From DATCTV01 sp964400685 (GTDB taxonomy: Bacteria > Desulfobacterota > Desulfomonilia > UBA1062), in contig CAYNVT010000017.1 in assembly GCA_964400685.1 (NCBI GenBank), forward strand, positions 1 to 47,216: 47,216 bases of DNA, written 5' to 3'. The stretch's first letter is position 1; each line of letters opens with the position of its first letter. The translations under genes were made by a program, and so were the position numbers. The notes under the pieces were generated by a model, which saw nothing but the letters and a program-made list of their open reading frames with translations, was not told where the DNA came from and searched no databases. Shown here in pieces: positions 24,064 through 32,696 of this stretch.

Positions 24064-25038
24064 TTAACCGCCAATCCTGTTCATAGCCCCTTTCCCGTTT
24101 TTCCCCTCTATATGTATCCCGTGGCTTGGTTTGGATCTTACGGATTCCTTTATAAATGATGACAATTCTGCATCGCTGATCCCTTTTCTTATCATACCAA
24201 GCAGATCAATACTTTCTTCTGAAAAAAGGCAGAGTTTCAGGTGTCCATTTGCAGTGAGCCTTATGCGGTTGCAGCGCCTGCAGAATGAATGTTCGGTCAT
24301 TGGATCGATAAACCCTATTTTCCCCCTTGCCCCTTTTATTTTAAAAACCCTTGCGGGGCCGAGGCCGCCTTTGACAGGGTCCAGGGTACCAAACTCGGAT
24401 TCAATAATATCCTTAAGCTCGTTTGCCTTGAAAAGACTCCCATTACCGAATCTGGCAGCACATCCCATCGGCATCAGTTCAATGAAACGCACCTCAATAT
24501 CTTTATCAATCGTATGTTTAGCAAAATCGCCTATTTCATCATCATTGAACCCCGATATGGCGACCACATTTATTTTCACTATGAATCCAAGTTCGATTGC
24601 TTTCCCGATGCCCTGCATAACATTATCAAAGGCATCTACCCTGGTAATATACGAGAATTTTTCTTTGTTAAGGGTATCCAGACTTATATTCAATCTGGTA
24701 ATGCCTGCTATCTTCAGTTCCTGGGCCATATCATAAAGGAAAACACCGTTTGTTGTCACGGAAAGGTCATTAATGCCCTTTATTTCTCTAATCCTTTCAA
24801 TGAAGCCAAGTAAGTCTTTTCTGATAAGTGGTTCGCCACCGGTAAGGCGGATTTTATCAACACCCATTTCCGAACATATCCGGATAACTCTGAGCATTTC
24901 CTCATAGCGCATTATGCCTTCATGAGGAAGCCATTGAACTCCTTCATCCGGCATGCAGTACCTGCATCTGAGATTGCATCTGTCGGTTATGGAAATGCGC
25001 AGATATCTTATTTCTCTTGAAAATCCGTCAATCAACAT
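24064..25038 (-). CDS. moaA: GTP 3',8-cyclase (molybdenum cofactor step 1)
   Basis: A radical SAM enzyme that rearranges GTP toward cyclic pyranopterin. N-terminal cluster motif CNLRCRYC (CxxxCxxC) follows the typical ITDR. The second, substrate-binding cluster is CRRC plus a Cys 13 residues later (LKLC). The protein ends in the conserved double glycine (NRIGG). Typical MoaA start is a few residues before IDGFSREIRYLR, so I chose ATG 25038. ATGs at 25062 and 25074 are in frame and cannot be excluded (AGGG lies about ten bases before 25062). The moaC and moaE genes are not in the window. Confidence 0.92.
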   Translation of the reverse strand: MLIDGFSREIRYLRISITDRCNLRCRYCMPDEGVQWLPHEGIMRYEEMLRVIRICSEMGVDKIRLTGGEPLIRKDLLGFIERIREIKGINDLSVTTNGVFLYDMAQELKIAGITRLNISLDTLNKEKFSYITRVDAFDNVMQGIGKAIELGFIVKINVVAISGFNDDEIGDFAKHTIDKDIEVRFIELMPMGCAARFGNGSLFKANELKDIIESEFGTLDPVKGGLGPARVFKIKGARGKIGFIDPMTEHSFCRRCNRIRLTANGHLKLCLFSEESIDLLGMIRKGISDAELSSFIKESVRSKPSHGIHIEGKNGKGAMNRIGG

Positions 25039-25094
25039 ACTTGCCCGTTCTCCACAGGCCATACTGTATTGCATCCCTGACAGATTGTGTCAAA

Positions 25095-25613
25095 CTATAG
25101 ATTTGCCAGACCCTCTATTCTCAGAAGAAAACGTTTTTTTGCAAGCCCGGCACTGTATCCCCCGATTGTCGAAGCAGCGATAACCCTGTGACATGGTACG
25201 ACAATTATCAGGGGATTTCTGCCGCATATCCCGCCCACTGCCCTTGCGAGCCCCTTATTTCCAGCATCATTTGCAATTGAACCATAGGTTTTTGTTTCCC
25301 CATAAGGGATTTCAGAAATTATCTTCATTACTGTTTCAGAAAGATTTCCGGGAATTGTTTTATCCACGGCTTTTCTCAGCCAGAGAGGGTCATTGTTTCT
25401 AAAATCTAAGCCTCCGGTAAAAACCTTCAATGAACCCTTCAGGTAAAGAGAAAGTTCATCGGTGAACCAGTCAAGCTCACCCTTGTGATCCTTGATGCTT
25501 GTGTCTTTAAGCGCTTCCCATGAAACTGATTTTATATAATCATTGCCTCCTGAGACAAAGATATTTCCCTGGGCCGTCTTAATCTCGGATTTAAGCAGAT
25601 TTATCTGTTCCAT
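25095..25613 (-). CDS. ogt: O6-methylguanine-DNA methyltransferase
   Basis: A 172-residue suicide repair protein. The acceptor cysteine motif VPCHRVI lies in the C-terminal domain, followed by the AGLAKKRFLL helix. IPYGETKTYGSIA is the DNA-binding segment before it. It removes alkyl groups from O6 of guanine. ATG 25613 is preceded by AGGAG at good distance; a longer frame starts only with TTG at 25631. The gene overlaps the end of the MinD-like gene by 23 nt, so the pair is co-transcribed. Confidence 0.9.
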   Translation of the reverse strand: MEQINLLKSEIKTAQGNIFVSGGNDYIKSVSWEALKDTSIKDHKGELDWFTDELSLYLKGSLKVFTGGLDFRNNDPLWLRKAVDKTIPGNLSETVMKIISEIPYGETKTYGSIANDAGNKGLARAVGGICGRNPLIIVVPCHRVIAASTIGGYSAGLAKKRFLLRIEGLANL

Positions 25614-26562
25614 TGGCTCCTGTAAAATCAATCATGCCTACAAGCCTTTCAAGGAGCAGCCTTGTCCTTCTCTGTTCTTCAAGGATTGCATCCATTGTTC
25701 TTTCAAGTCCGTGGTTAACCGGTCTGTCATCAAAAGATATTTCCCTTACAGGAGAAGGATTGGAGTCTATGGCTGCCAGTCTTATAAGGCGTGAAAAAAA
25801 TTTATCCGTTTTAGTTTCAACTGCTTTCTGGCTGAGTAGTGTTGAAATTATCATTCGATAGCATCTGGCAGTATCGGATGTCGGGTGTTTCACGATCAAT
25901 GGAATATGTTCGCCGGCAGCAGGAATGGAGATGTCATCAAGTACGACAGGACCGACATAATTGATGTGAGTGTTTACAAAACGCTGAGAGACCAGAGAGA
26001 GCTTTCTGAAGAGAGAATGGCCGGCAGAATAGTCTTTAACCATGCTTGAAAACATTGAAAATCTCGGATTATCCCCATTCGACCGCAATTCCTTTATTAA
26101 TGCATATGAGCCGGTGAGAGATTTATCGTCATTGTTTATTGCGATTAATATTTCTGGCGCACCTGAAAGAAAGCCCAATGTCCTGCTTGAAACTCCGCTC
26201 GGGGCATCGGCTATGATAAAATCATATTTTGCCGTAAGGTTTTCCAGATCCTTGCTGATGCAATTAACCCTGTCTTCATCTGGAATGTCAATAATTCTGA
26301 GCCCTGAAGAGGCAGGTATAAGGTCAATTTTATATCCGGTTTTGATTATAATATTTTCGGGACTTGCATCACCTGCAATAACATCTACAAGAGTCTTCAG
26401 CGGCATTATGCCCATCATTACATCAAGGTTGCTCAGACCCATGTCTGCATCGACAAGCAGAACCTTGAAATCCATTTTTCCCAGAGCGATGCCGGCATTA
26501 AGGACAAAGCTTGTCCTTCCTACACCATCCGAACCTGAAGTAACAGTAATAAGTCTTGGCAT
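25591..26562 (-). CDS. MinD/FlhG-like protein with degenerate P-loop
   Basis: A 323-residue member of the SIMIBI/MinD superfamily. VLLVDADMGLSNLDVMMGI (about 35-53) is the switch I/A' region almost identical to FlhG/MinD, and FIIADAPSGVSSRTL (about 115-129) is the Walker B region. The deviant Walker A, normally KGGVGKT, reads SDGVGRT (residues 11-17). The signature lysine (Ser11) and the catalytic P-loop lysine (Arg16) are both lost. ATP hydrolysis, and perhaps dimerisation, should be impaired. The C-terminal 80 residues are a charged helix-rich tail. The start has GAGGT eight bases upstream. No flagellar or min genes are near; the role is unknown. Confidence 0.75.
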   Translation of the reverse strand: MPRLITVTSGSDGVGRTSFVLNAGIALGKMDFKVLLVDADMGLSNLDVMMGIMPLKTLVDVIAGDASPENIIIKTGYKIDLIPASSGLRIIDIPDEDRVNCISKDLENLTAKYDFIIADAPSGVSSRTLGFLSGAPEILIAINNDDKSLTGSYALIKELRSNGDNPRFSMFSSMVKDYSAGHSLFRKLSLVSQRFVNTHINYVGPVVLDDISIPAAGEHIPLIVKHPTSDTARCYRMIISTLLSQKAVETKTDKFFSRLIRLAAIDSNPSPVREISFDDRPVNHGLERTMDAILEEQRRTRLLLERLVGMIDFTGANGTDKSA

Positions 26563-26707
26563 GATAATTACCTCTATTACATTACAACCAGTACTACAAC
26601 ACCAGCAAATAAACTATTTTTCAATAGCAAATTTATCCTTACGATTGAGCAAGTGTCTTTAGATATGATATGTACACCAAAGCATTTCAAATAGACAGGA
26701 GAATTGA

Positions 26708-27136
26708 ATGTCCGCCCATGTGTCAAGCGATGATCTGAAGAGGTATTTTCTAAAGGATAAATTTGCGGTTTATATAGGCATTGAACTGATAAATGCTGGC
26801 GATGGCAGAGCGAAGGCAAAGCTCGAAATCAAGCCGCATCATCTGAATGGTGTGGGAATCGTGCACGGGGGTGTCACATATACGCTTGCAGACCTTGCAT
26901 TTGCGGCAGCGGTTAATTCCAGGGGGCATGTGGCCCTGGCAATAAGCAATACCATATCTTATGTAAAGGCGCCGAAGGGGACGGTCCTTTTTGCCGAAGC
27001 GGCTGAAGTGACTGCAAATCAAAGGCTTGCCACCTATGCCGTTAACGTCATTGACGAAGAAGGTGAAATCGTATGCGTTTTCCAGGGGATGGCATATAAA
27101 AAAAGCCAGAAAGTGGATTATTTCGAAACCGCCTGA
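26708..27136 (+). CDS. PaaI-family hotdog thioesterase
   Basis: A 142-residue single hotdog-fold protein. HLNGVGIVHGGVTYTLADLAF (about 45-65) has the Asn/His-Gly-Gly and Asp typical of PaaI acyl-CoA thioesterases, which act as tetramers on aryl- or hydroxyaryl-CoA. AGGAG six bases upstream supports the ATG. It is divergent from the MinD-like gene and convergent with the methyltransferase gene. The natural thioester is not predictable here. Confidence 0.85.
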   Translation: MSAHVSSDDLKRYFLKDKFAVYIGIELINAGDGRAKAKLEIKPHHLNGVGIVHGGVTYTLADLAFAAAVNSRGHVALAISNTISYVKAPKGTVLFAEAAEVTANQRLATYAVNVIDEEGEIVCVFQGMAYKKSQKVDYFETA

Positions 27137-27164
27137 AGAGCCGCCGGATAATTACAGGCAGCTG

Positions 27165-27713
27165 TCAGAAAATTCTAACCATAATAAATATTGCCAGCAG
27201 CGCCACACCGATGGCAACCTGGTGTTCATTGTTCTCTATGGACTGTGCAAACGACCAGGGCTTCATTTCAGCTGATGAATAAGGAAGAGTTTTCGTGGGT
27301 ATAAGATAGGGCACCTCGCTTTTATACTTCAGGAATTTTTCCCCGAAATGTTTCTCAAGCCTGGCCCATTCCTTTTCCTGTTTCCGAGGGATGTATGAAA
27401 GAAAATAAACCGCTGCTGCTATTACCCAGATAACCGAGTTTCTTGCCATGATGCACATCCCCGTTGCTATGATAAAACTGCCGAGATACATCGGGGATTG
27501 TATGTAAGCATAAGGTCCAGAAGTAGTTAACTCTTCATTCTTCCTGATATGCCCGGTTGCCCAGAAACGAAGCGCCTCCCCTGCCGCAACAATCAGAATA
27601 CCGAAGAAGCATGCCATAAACGATGGATTTGCCAGTATGACAAGCAGCCCGGTCATGGCATAGAGAACCGCTGTCCTGCTTGTTATTTTTTCCAGTCTGC
27701 GCTGGATATCCAT
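27165..27713 (-). CDS. Membrane methyltransferase, isoprenylcysteine carboxyl methyltransferase-like
   Basis: A 182-residue integral membrane protein with about four to five helices. TSGPYAYIQSPMYLGSFIIATG (about 63-84) and EKEWARLEKHFGEKFLKYKSEVPYLIP (about 113-139) are the SAM-binding signatures of the ICMT/PEMT family. Bacterial members methylate lipids, carboxylates or small hydrophobic acceptors; the substrate here is unknown. The last gene of the envelope operon that starts at 32504, 32 nt after the small membrane protein gene. Confidence 0.75.
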   Translation of the reverse strand: MDIQRRLEKITSRTAVLYAMTGLLVILANPSFMACFFGILIVAAGEALRFWATGHIRKNEELTTSGPYAYIQSPMYLGSFIIATGMCIMARNSVIWVIAAAVYFLSYIPRKQEKEWARLEKHFGEKFLKYKSEVPYLIPTKTLPYSSAEMKPWSFAQSIENNEHQVAIGVALLAIFIMVRIF

Positions 27714-27745
27714 TCCTGCCCCCCGAGACGATATGTTTTAGTAAA

Positions 27746-28030
27746 TTAAACGTTCCCTTCTTCCTGTTTCAAGCCACGCCAGCCAAGATAGCAGAGTGCT
27801 GATATGGCCGCAAGTCCGAGCTTGTGCTTCAGAAGGAAGGACAGCAGAATCCTAAGAAGTTTGATTGCTATTTTCAAGCCGACAACAGAAGCTATAATCA
27901 AAACGACAATTTTTACTCCATTAACCGCATCCTCTTTCAGGAACCCGTACCTGATGCCCAGCTCGCTTCTGAGGGCCTTCAATTCCTCAATAAGGCCATC
28001 GATATCCTTTCTCATTTCTGTCTCAGACAT
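27746..28030 (-). CDS. Small membrane protein, unknown
   Basis: A 94-residue protein with an N-terminal charged helix (MSETEMRKDIDGLIEELKALRSEL) and two membrane segments (about 38-68 and 70-86). I do not recognise a family. It overlaps the preceding YqjE/Holin-X-like gene by 19 nt, so the two are probably translated together. Comparable two-gene pairs (YqjE- and YqjK/YqjD-like) are common in proteobacteria; whether this is one is inference. Confidence 0.65.
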   Translation of the reverse strand: MSETEMRKDIDGLIEELKALRSELGIRYGFLKEDAVNGVKIVVLIIASVVGLKIAIKLLRILLSFLLKHKLGLAAISALCYLGWRGLKQEEGNV

Positions 28031-28401
28031 TTTATATCCTTTCCTGCCTGGCTGAATGAAGCCCTGGCACGTGCTATGTCCTTTTTTGCCTTAACAAGCC
28101 CGATAAGGGCTAACAGAATACCTATGACAAGAAGTGCCCCGGCAACGACGAGTGCGGCAGCCCAGGGCTGAAGCCATATGCAAAGTATAAGCACCGAGGT
28201 TACAAGAAGTAAAAGCCCGCCCAGTGCAAGCAGTACCAGACCTGCAACGGCAAGGGCTATCCCGACTGGGGCCTGGGATAATCCGGCCTTGACCTCTTTC
28301 TTGACATACGCCTTTTCCATGCCAGCCAGTTTCCTGATTCCCTTCAGGTATGCTACGACAAGGGAGGGCAACGATAATTTCGGTATTTCTTCTACTTTCA
28401 T
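28012..28401 (-). CDS. YqjE / Holin-X superfamily membrane protein
   Basis: A 129-residue protein with an amphipathic N-terminal helix (LVVAYLKGIRKLAGMEKAYVKKEV) and two long hydrophobic segments (about 47-72 and 78-105). This is the layout of the YqjE/Actinobacterial Holin-X family. The name does not imply phage lysis: there is no endolysin or prophage gene nearby and it sits in an envelope operon. ATG 28401 was chosen; the preceding codon TTG could also serve, and AAGGA lies at suitable distance from both. Confidence 0.7.
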   Translation of the reverse strand: MKVEEIPKLSLPSLVVAYLKGIRKLAGMEKAYVKKEVKAGLSQAPVGIALAVAGLVLLALGGLLLLVTSVLILCIWLQPWAAALVVAGALLVIGILLALIGLVKAKKDIARARASFSQAGKDIKCLRQK

Positions 28402-28426
28402 CAATCAGTCTTCCTTAAATTTTTAA

Positions 28427-29023
28427 TCATTTCCCAAGGAGCGGACGTTTTGCGCTCTTACGAATTTCTTTTTCATCGGCCCATTCAAGAAGGCCGGTGG
28501 AGATATTTACTAGATTAAGCGTAATTTTGAAATAGACATCCTCAACCTTGCCTGCCTGCTTCTTTATCGATGTGATCTCACCGTAAAGGAAATAGTCTGC
28601 ACCGACCTGTTTTCCTATATTTTTTCTTGTGCCGGGATCCACGTAGTCTGTCAGGTTCTGGTATTCAAGCTGCTTGATAATTTCATCGTTCGCTTCGCTA
28701 ACAGCCGAAAACTGTACCCTTCCGGACTTGAGCAGGGTAACCTTGATCTTATCCGTTATGGATTTCGTATCTATGTGCTCGTCAGTTTTGTTCTTGACGT
28801 TCGATACATACATGACAGGCCTTTTCCCGGACTGTAAAAGCGGGGTTGCAAGGAGTGAATTCACCATCTTTTCGGCAATCATCTGGAGATCAGTTGAGCC
28901 GAAGTCGGCGGTGACTGTTTCAACCTGTTCGGGATTACCGTAACTCACATTGGGCGTACTGGCGCACCCTGATGCAATAATTGTTGCCAGCATAAAGGAT
29001 AACAGCATCATGAGCTTTTTCAT
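28427..29023 (-). CDS. lpoB: Penicillin-binding protein activator LpoB-like lipoprotein
   Basis: A 198-residue lipoprotein with lipobox IIASGC (Cys20). The mature part has the LpoB fold signatures VMYVSNVKNKTDEHIDTKSITDKI, VGADYFLYGEI and LVNISTGLLEWADEKEIRK. LpoB reaches from the outer membrane through the wall to activate PBP1b; no mrcB gene is in this window. The YcfL-like gene is directly upstream, as in enterobacteria (ycfL-lpoB), which supports the assignment. GGAGG precedes the ATG. Confidence 0.85.
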   Translation of the reverse strand: MKKLMMLLSFMLATIIASGCASTPNVSYGNPEQVETVTADFGSTDLQMIAEKMVNSLLATPLLQSGKRPVMYVSNVKNKTDEHIDTKSITDKIKVTLLKSGRVQFSAVSEANDEIIKQLEYQNLTDYVDPGTRKNIGKQVGADYFLYGEITSIKKQAGKVEDVYFKITLNLVNISTGLLEWADEKEIRKSAKRPLLGK

Positions 29024-29061
29024 AATTTTACCTCCTGGAGGTTATTTTACCTGAATTTCAA

Positions 29062-29460
29062 CTAATTGAAAGGTGTGATTGCATGGGGCCTTCTTATCAT
29101 CATTTTGTAGCCGACGGACGCTTCAGATGGAGGAGTGGATTTAAATCCTCTTGTCTCTCCGCCGGTCAGAACCACAGGTATCCAGTTGGTTATTGTAGAT
29201 GTCTCGACCCCGCTTGAGTCATACCATATAAAACGGTATTCGAAATTAACATCTCTGCTGGCCTTGTTCTGGAGTTCCACCTGAACTTCTGCCCCGTTAA
29301 TTCTTATCTCGCCGAAGGATATCTGGCGGTTCAGGGCTCCGTCATTGATAATTACTGTCTTTTTCCCGTCCATCCTTGCATCGAGGATATTTGTGGAGAC
29401 ACCGCCGCACCCTGCTAGAATCAGGCAGGTGAGAATAAAAAGCAGGTAATTTTTTTTCAT
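29062..29460 (-). CDS. YcfL-like lipoprotein (DUF1425)
   Basis: A 132-residue lipoprotein with lipobox LILAGC (Cys18). A single beta-sandwich domain follows, with VQVELQNKASRDVNFEYRFIWYDSSGVE typical of DUF1425/YcfL. It lies between the COG3014-type gene and lpoB, its usual neighbours. The function is unknown; the neighbourhood points to cell-wall synthesis control. Confidence 0.8.
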   Translation of the reverse strand: MKKNYLLFILTCLILAGCGGVSTNILDARMDGKKTVIINDGALNRQISFGEIRINGAEVQVELQNKASRDVNFEYRFIWYDSSGVETSTITNWIPVVLTGGETRGFKSTPPSEASVGYKMMIRRPHAITPFN

Positions 29461-29475
29461 ATGTTCCCCCTTATC

Positions 29476-30882
29476 TTAAAATGACTTTGATGAGACTGTT
29501 ATACTGCTGTCCGTAGCCCTGGCCAGAACTACGACATGTCTCGCGTTGGCAGGAATCTGAACCTTTTCTGAAAATCTTCCCGGAACGCCCGGCAGTGCCG
29601 TAACCGCAAGTTCGCCTGTCCCCCTGGGCACGAAGAGTCTTGCCACATGAATCTGCTTGGGAAGTGTTGACCATGTCCTCAAGTCAGCCTGTTCCGTTAT
29701 GGCGAATGCGACACCTGCGGCAAGCTGTGCCCAGCTGCCATACTGCTTGCCGGCTTCTCTTGTTGCGGTACCCTTGAGTGCCGCCCTTACGGCCTGTTTT
29801 GCCAGCAATATCGGATAGTCGTCAAGCAGGTTTCTGGAGGCGATTGCATCGGTGTCTGATACGATGCTGGTTTCGTCAGACAAACCGCCAGCAGAGATAT
29901 ACCCGCCTGAGACAAGTGATGGAATATAGGCATAAACCGGGACGGCAACAGATACAAGGCCCACTGACGGAATGGGAAGCACTAGCTTGAACTCCTCCCT
30001 GTACGGTGCCAGGCCGAGTTCGAAGATGACGAATACATCGACTGAATCCTTTGGAACGGGGGTGAATTTGCCGAAGAGTCTCTGCCATCTGTCAAGATCA
30101 TCCCTGTAGCCGAGATCCCTGCTCATTCGGATAAGGTCCCTCTGCAAAGCAACACAATTAGGGGCTGACAGAATGGCCTTTTTCAGGTCGATATAGGCCT
30201 CGTCCTCTTCGCCGTTCAGTTCATAGACCAGAGAGCTTATGTAGTATGCGAATGCATTCTGGTATATGCTGACCACCGAACTGGCGGTCTCTTTCATCCT
30301 GTTATAGCTGTCGCTGCCGGAAGTTTTGAAGGAGTCTTCATAATTAACGCCCTGGGAATCCTTCTTAGCCTTTTCAATATCCTTGTAATGTTTATTGTAC
30401 AGGTTCTGCTGGATACGGTATGAGTTTCTGATTTCGACTCTTGCATCTTCCGTGTTGCCCATCATCAGATAATTGAGAGCATCCAGAGTATGCACCATTA
30501 CTTTTTCAAAGTCCTGACCCTCGTACGGGATAACCTTCTCGTTAACAAGAAGTGATGCCGTCTGGTATGCCGCTTCCGAGGCAGAGATTACCGCCTTGTT
30601 TTCCTGTTCGGTTATCAGACGCGATGCCAGCTCGAACTCTCTGGTGCTGCTCTGATATTCCCCGGTTGCCTGTAGAAGTGTTCCTCTTTCCATTCTGATC
30701 AGGATTTCATTGCCCGACTTTGCCTTGGATTCCGGGAATTCTTTAAGCGCCTGCTGAAAATTCCCCTGGGAAATGCTTATCCTGGCCTTTTCGGTATTTC
30801 TCGTATAGTTGCTGAAGGCCGCACAGCCGCACAATGCGGAAAACAGGACCAGACATAAAATCAGATAAAAAAGTCTTCTCAT
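29476..30882 (-). CDS. COG3014-type TPR lipoprotein
   Basis: A 468-residue lipoprotein with lipobox ALCGC (Cys19). The first 270 residues are helical, TPR-like repeats (ISQGNFQQALKEF, ALNYLMMGNTEDARVEIRNSY, DEAYIDLKKAI). A beta-rich C-terminal part follows (FELGLAPYREEFKLVLPIP and onward). This matches the uncharacterised COG3014 lipoproteins that accompany lpoB, ycfL and a CsgG-like gene in several proteobacteria. Likely a periplasmic scaffold for the other products. The spacing of 15 nt to ycfL and 20 nt to the CsgG-like gene indicates one operon. Confidence 0.78.
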   Translation of the reverse strand: MRRLFYLILCLVLFSALCGCAAFSNYTRNTEKARISISQGNFQQALKEFPESKAKSGNEILIRMERGTLLQATGEYQSSTREFELASRLITEQENKAVISASEAAYQTASLLVNEKVIPYEGQDFEKVMVHTLDALNYLMMGNTEDARVEIRNSYRIQQNLYNKHYKDIEKAKKDSQGVNYEDSFKTSGSDSYNRMKETASSVVSIYQNAFAYYISSLVYELNGEEDEAYIDLKKAILSAPNCVALQRDLIRMSRDLGYRDDLDRWQRLFGKFTPVPKDSVDVFVIFELGLAPYREEFKLVLPIPSVGLVSVAVPVYAYIPSLVSGGYISAGGLSDETSIVSDTDAIASRNLLDDYPILLAKQAVRAALKGTATREAGKQYGSWAQLAAGVAFAITEQADLRTWSTLPKQIHVARLFVPRGTGELAVTALPGVPGRFSEKVQIPANARHVVVLARATDSSITVSSKSF

Positions 30883-30902
30883 TAGAAAATACCGATCACG
30901 GA

Positions 30903-31907
30903 CTAGAACCTGTCCATCTCTTTGAGCTTCTCATAGGGGTCTCCCGGCAGTATAAGAAGATCTCCCTGTCTGACAGCGGTTTTTGAATCACCAAAGTTAA
31001 GCGTGCATGCCTCCTGCTGGACTGAGACCACAGTCGCTTTCCCGATAAAGGTTTCCTGCTTTCCGATAATTTTTTCGGTATCGGGGTCTTTAATTTCTTC
31101 CCCTGTCCTGATTACATTATATACGTCCCCTTCCTTGATCCCGAAGTTTCTGCCCCTGTTTGCCGTTATCGTGCTGTTCTCAACAATAATCACTCTGAAC
31201 GGGAAGAATGTATTAACTGTTTTTGTTGTCAGGTCATTGCCCAGGGCATCATAAAGGTCATGCACAAAGGGCATGTCGAAAAAAGGGTCATACTTTTCAA
31301 GCCTTGCCCCGTAGACTTTTTTATCAAGAGATTTTGTCCTTACAGCAATGCCTTCTCCTATCACCGAGCTTATGATCCTGCCTGTGGCGGTCTCAATTAT
31401 TCTCAATTCAACCCTTATCACACCCTTGTCTCTTACCTGCTGCTGCTCGGTATAGGGTATTTCCCTTATGTCAAAACCGATGTCCGCCTGAAATACCGTA
31501 CCGATGGCAAGGTATTCTGCTCCGAGCATCTTTCCTTTCTTTATGGCGGAAGCAGGATCTGTGAGGCCTGCTTCATTCATGGATATCTCACCAAGTATCC
31601 TGTCCACCTTGGCGCGTTCGAGAACAGTGAATTTGCCGCTGTCAACCAGATGCCTTATAAAGACGTCAGTGAGATTCGGCAGTTCGATTTCCTTTAGCCT
31701 GCTCCTGCTGTTTTTAATATCTATCTGCGAGTATGTCGTCCCGCCCCATGGGGAATAGCTGCTTACGTTCGTTGCGCTTATCCGGCCAGTATTTTCTACA
31801 GTCCATACGGACAGCCTCGGGACGGCTATTGTTACCATCTTTGCATATGCGGGCCAGCAGCACAGAAAAGAAATTACCAGTGAAATGAGAATCGGGCGTC
31901 TTATCAT
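30903..31907 (-). CDS. CsgG/HfaB-family secreted protein with C-terminal FlgT-like domain
   Basis: A 334-residue exported protein. A type I signal peptide ends at PAYA. A CsgG-like alpha/beta domain (about 30-210) shows LTDVFIRHLVDSGKFTVLERAKVDRIL, GAEYLAIGTVFQADIGF and RIIETATGRIISS. The C-terminal segment (about 240-330: GRNFGIKEGDVYNVIR, QEACTLNFGDSKTAVRQGDLLI) resembles the SH3-like FlgT-C module. No lipobox, so it is not a canonical CsgG pore lipoprotein. ATG 31907 follows GAGG at six bases and is preferred over ATG 31919. Confidence 0.75.
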   Translation of the reverse strand: MIRRPILISLVISFLCCWPAYAKMVTIAVPRLSVWTVENTGRISATNVSSYSPWGGTTYSQIDIKNSRSRLKEIELPNLTDVFIRHLVDSGKFTVLERAKVDRILGEISMNEAGLTDPASAIKKGKMLGAEYLAIGTVFQADIGFDIREIPYTEQQQVRDKGVIRVELRIIETATGRIISSVIGEGIAVRTKSLDKKVYGARLEKYDPFFDMPFVHDLYDALGNDLTTKTVNTFFPFRVIIVENSTITANRGRNFGIKEGDVYNVIRTGEEIKDPDTEKIIGKQETFIGKATVVSVQQEACTLNFGDSKTAVRQGDLLILPGDPYEKLKEMDRF

Positions 31908-31925
31908 GAGAGGCCTCATATATTA

Positions 31926-32504
31926 TCAGTTGAAGGCTACTCCAAGGCTCACTACTACCCCTCTTCTGGTGTGATATCCGAGACCCATCATAAAGCCCTG
32001 TACTGCATATCGAAGTCCGAGCATGCCGGTTACTGCATTCTTGCTTGATGAATCAACAAGGTATCTGGTTCCTAAGATAGGATCCGGGTCTGTGACCGTC
32101 TCTTCGTTCCACCATGCGTATCCGCCACCAAGATTAAGGAAGAAAGAAGGAGCCAGTTCCGCGCCGAGACATATATTAGCCTCATATTCGTTGCCGTCAT
32201 AATAATCACTCGATGGAACATAGCTGCTTAAGCTAGCCGGCAATTTTCCGCTGTAGCTGGGGACTTTGTTGCTGCCCTTGGGGACAGATACGGCGAAACC
32301 CACACCTGCACTGAATGATCCGCCGGTCGGATGAAGACTTGAAAGGAAGATGCCTCCGAATTCCGCACCCGCGCTCCAGTTCCCGGCGCTGGTGGTATTT
32401 GACGGGGCGCCGAAACCGAAGTTGCCAAGTACATATCCTCCGGCATAAGATATACCCGGTACTGCAAGTGTAAGAAGCATCATTATACATATTGTTTTTT
32501 TCAT
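31926..32504 (-). CDS. Outer-membrane beta-barrel-like protein, unknown
   Basis: A 192-residue exported protein and the first gene of the envelope operon. A signal peptide ends at GISYA. The remainder is rich in Gly and aromatic residues in alternating strands (GNWSAGAEFGGIFLSSL, FFLNLGGGYAWW, GFMMGLGYHTRRGVVVSLGVAFN), with a terminal aromatic Phe two from the end, consistent with a small outer-membrane barrel. ATG 32504 follows GGAGG at seven bases; a longer frame to 32558 lacks this. No specific family recognised. Confidence 0.7.
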   Translation of the reverse strand: MKKTICIMMLLTLAVPGISYAGGYVLGNFGFGAPSNTTSAGNWSAGAEFGGIFLSSLHPTGGSFSAGVGFAVSVPKGSNKVPSYSGKLPASLSSYVPSSDYYDGNEYEANICLGAELAPSFFLNLGGGYAWWNEETVTDPDPILGTRYLVDSSSKNAVTGMLGLRYAVQGFMMGLGYHTRRGVVVSLGVAFN

Positions 32505-32696
32505 GACATGCCTCCAGTGAATAATTGATGTAATAAAAATCTGGCTGAACATTAACATGAAAGCCCTTTATTCTACAATAAGGCATTATTGGCAGAAGCG
32601 GCTCGTTTGTTTAAGACGAAAATTTTTCTCAAAGCTCTGGAATATTATAAATGTGAGTGTTAATATAAAAGTTCATTTTAAATTAAGGATAATACT

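Noticed and set aside
28012..28401. Phage holin / prophage remnant
   Set aside because: The Holin-X name is historical; no lysis, capsid or integrase genes are near and the gene is part of an envelope operon.
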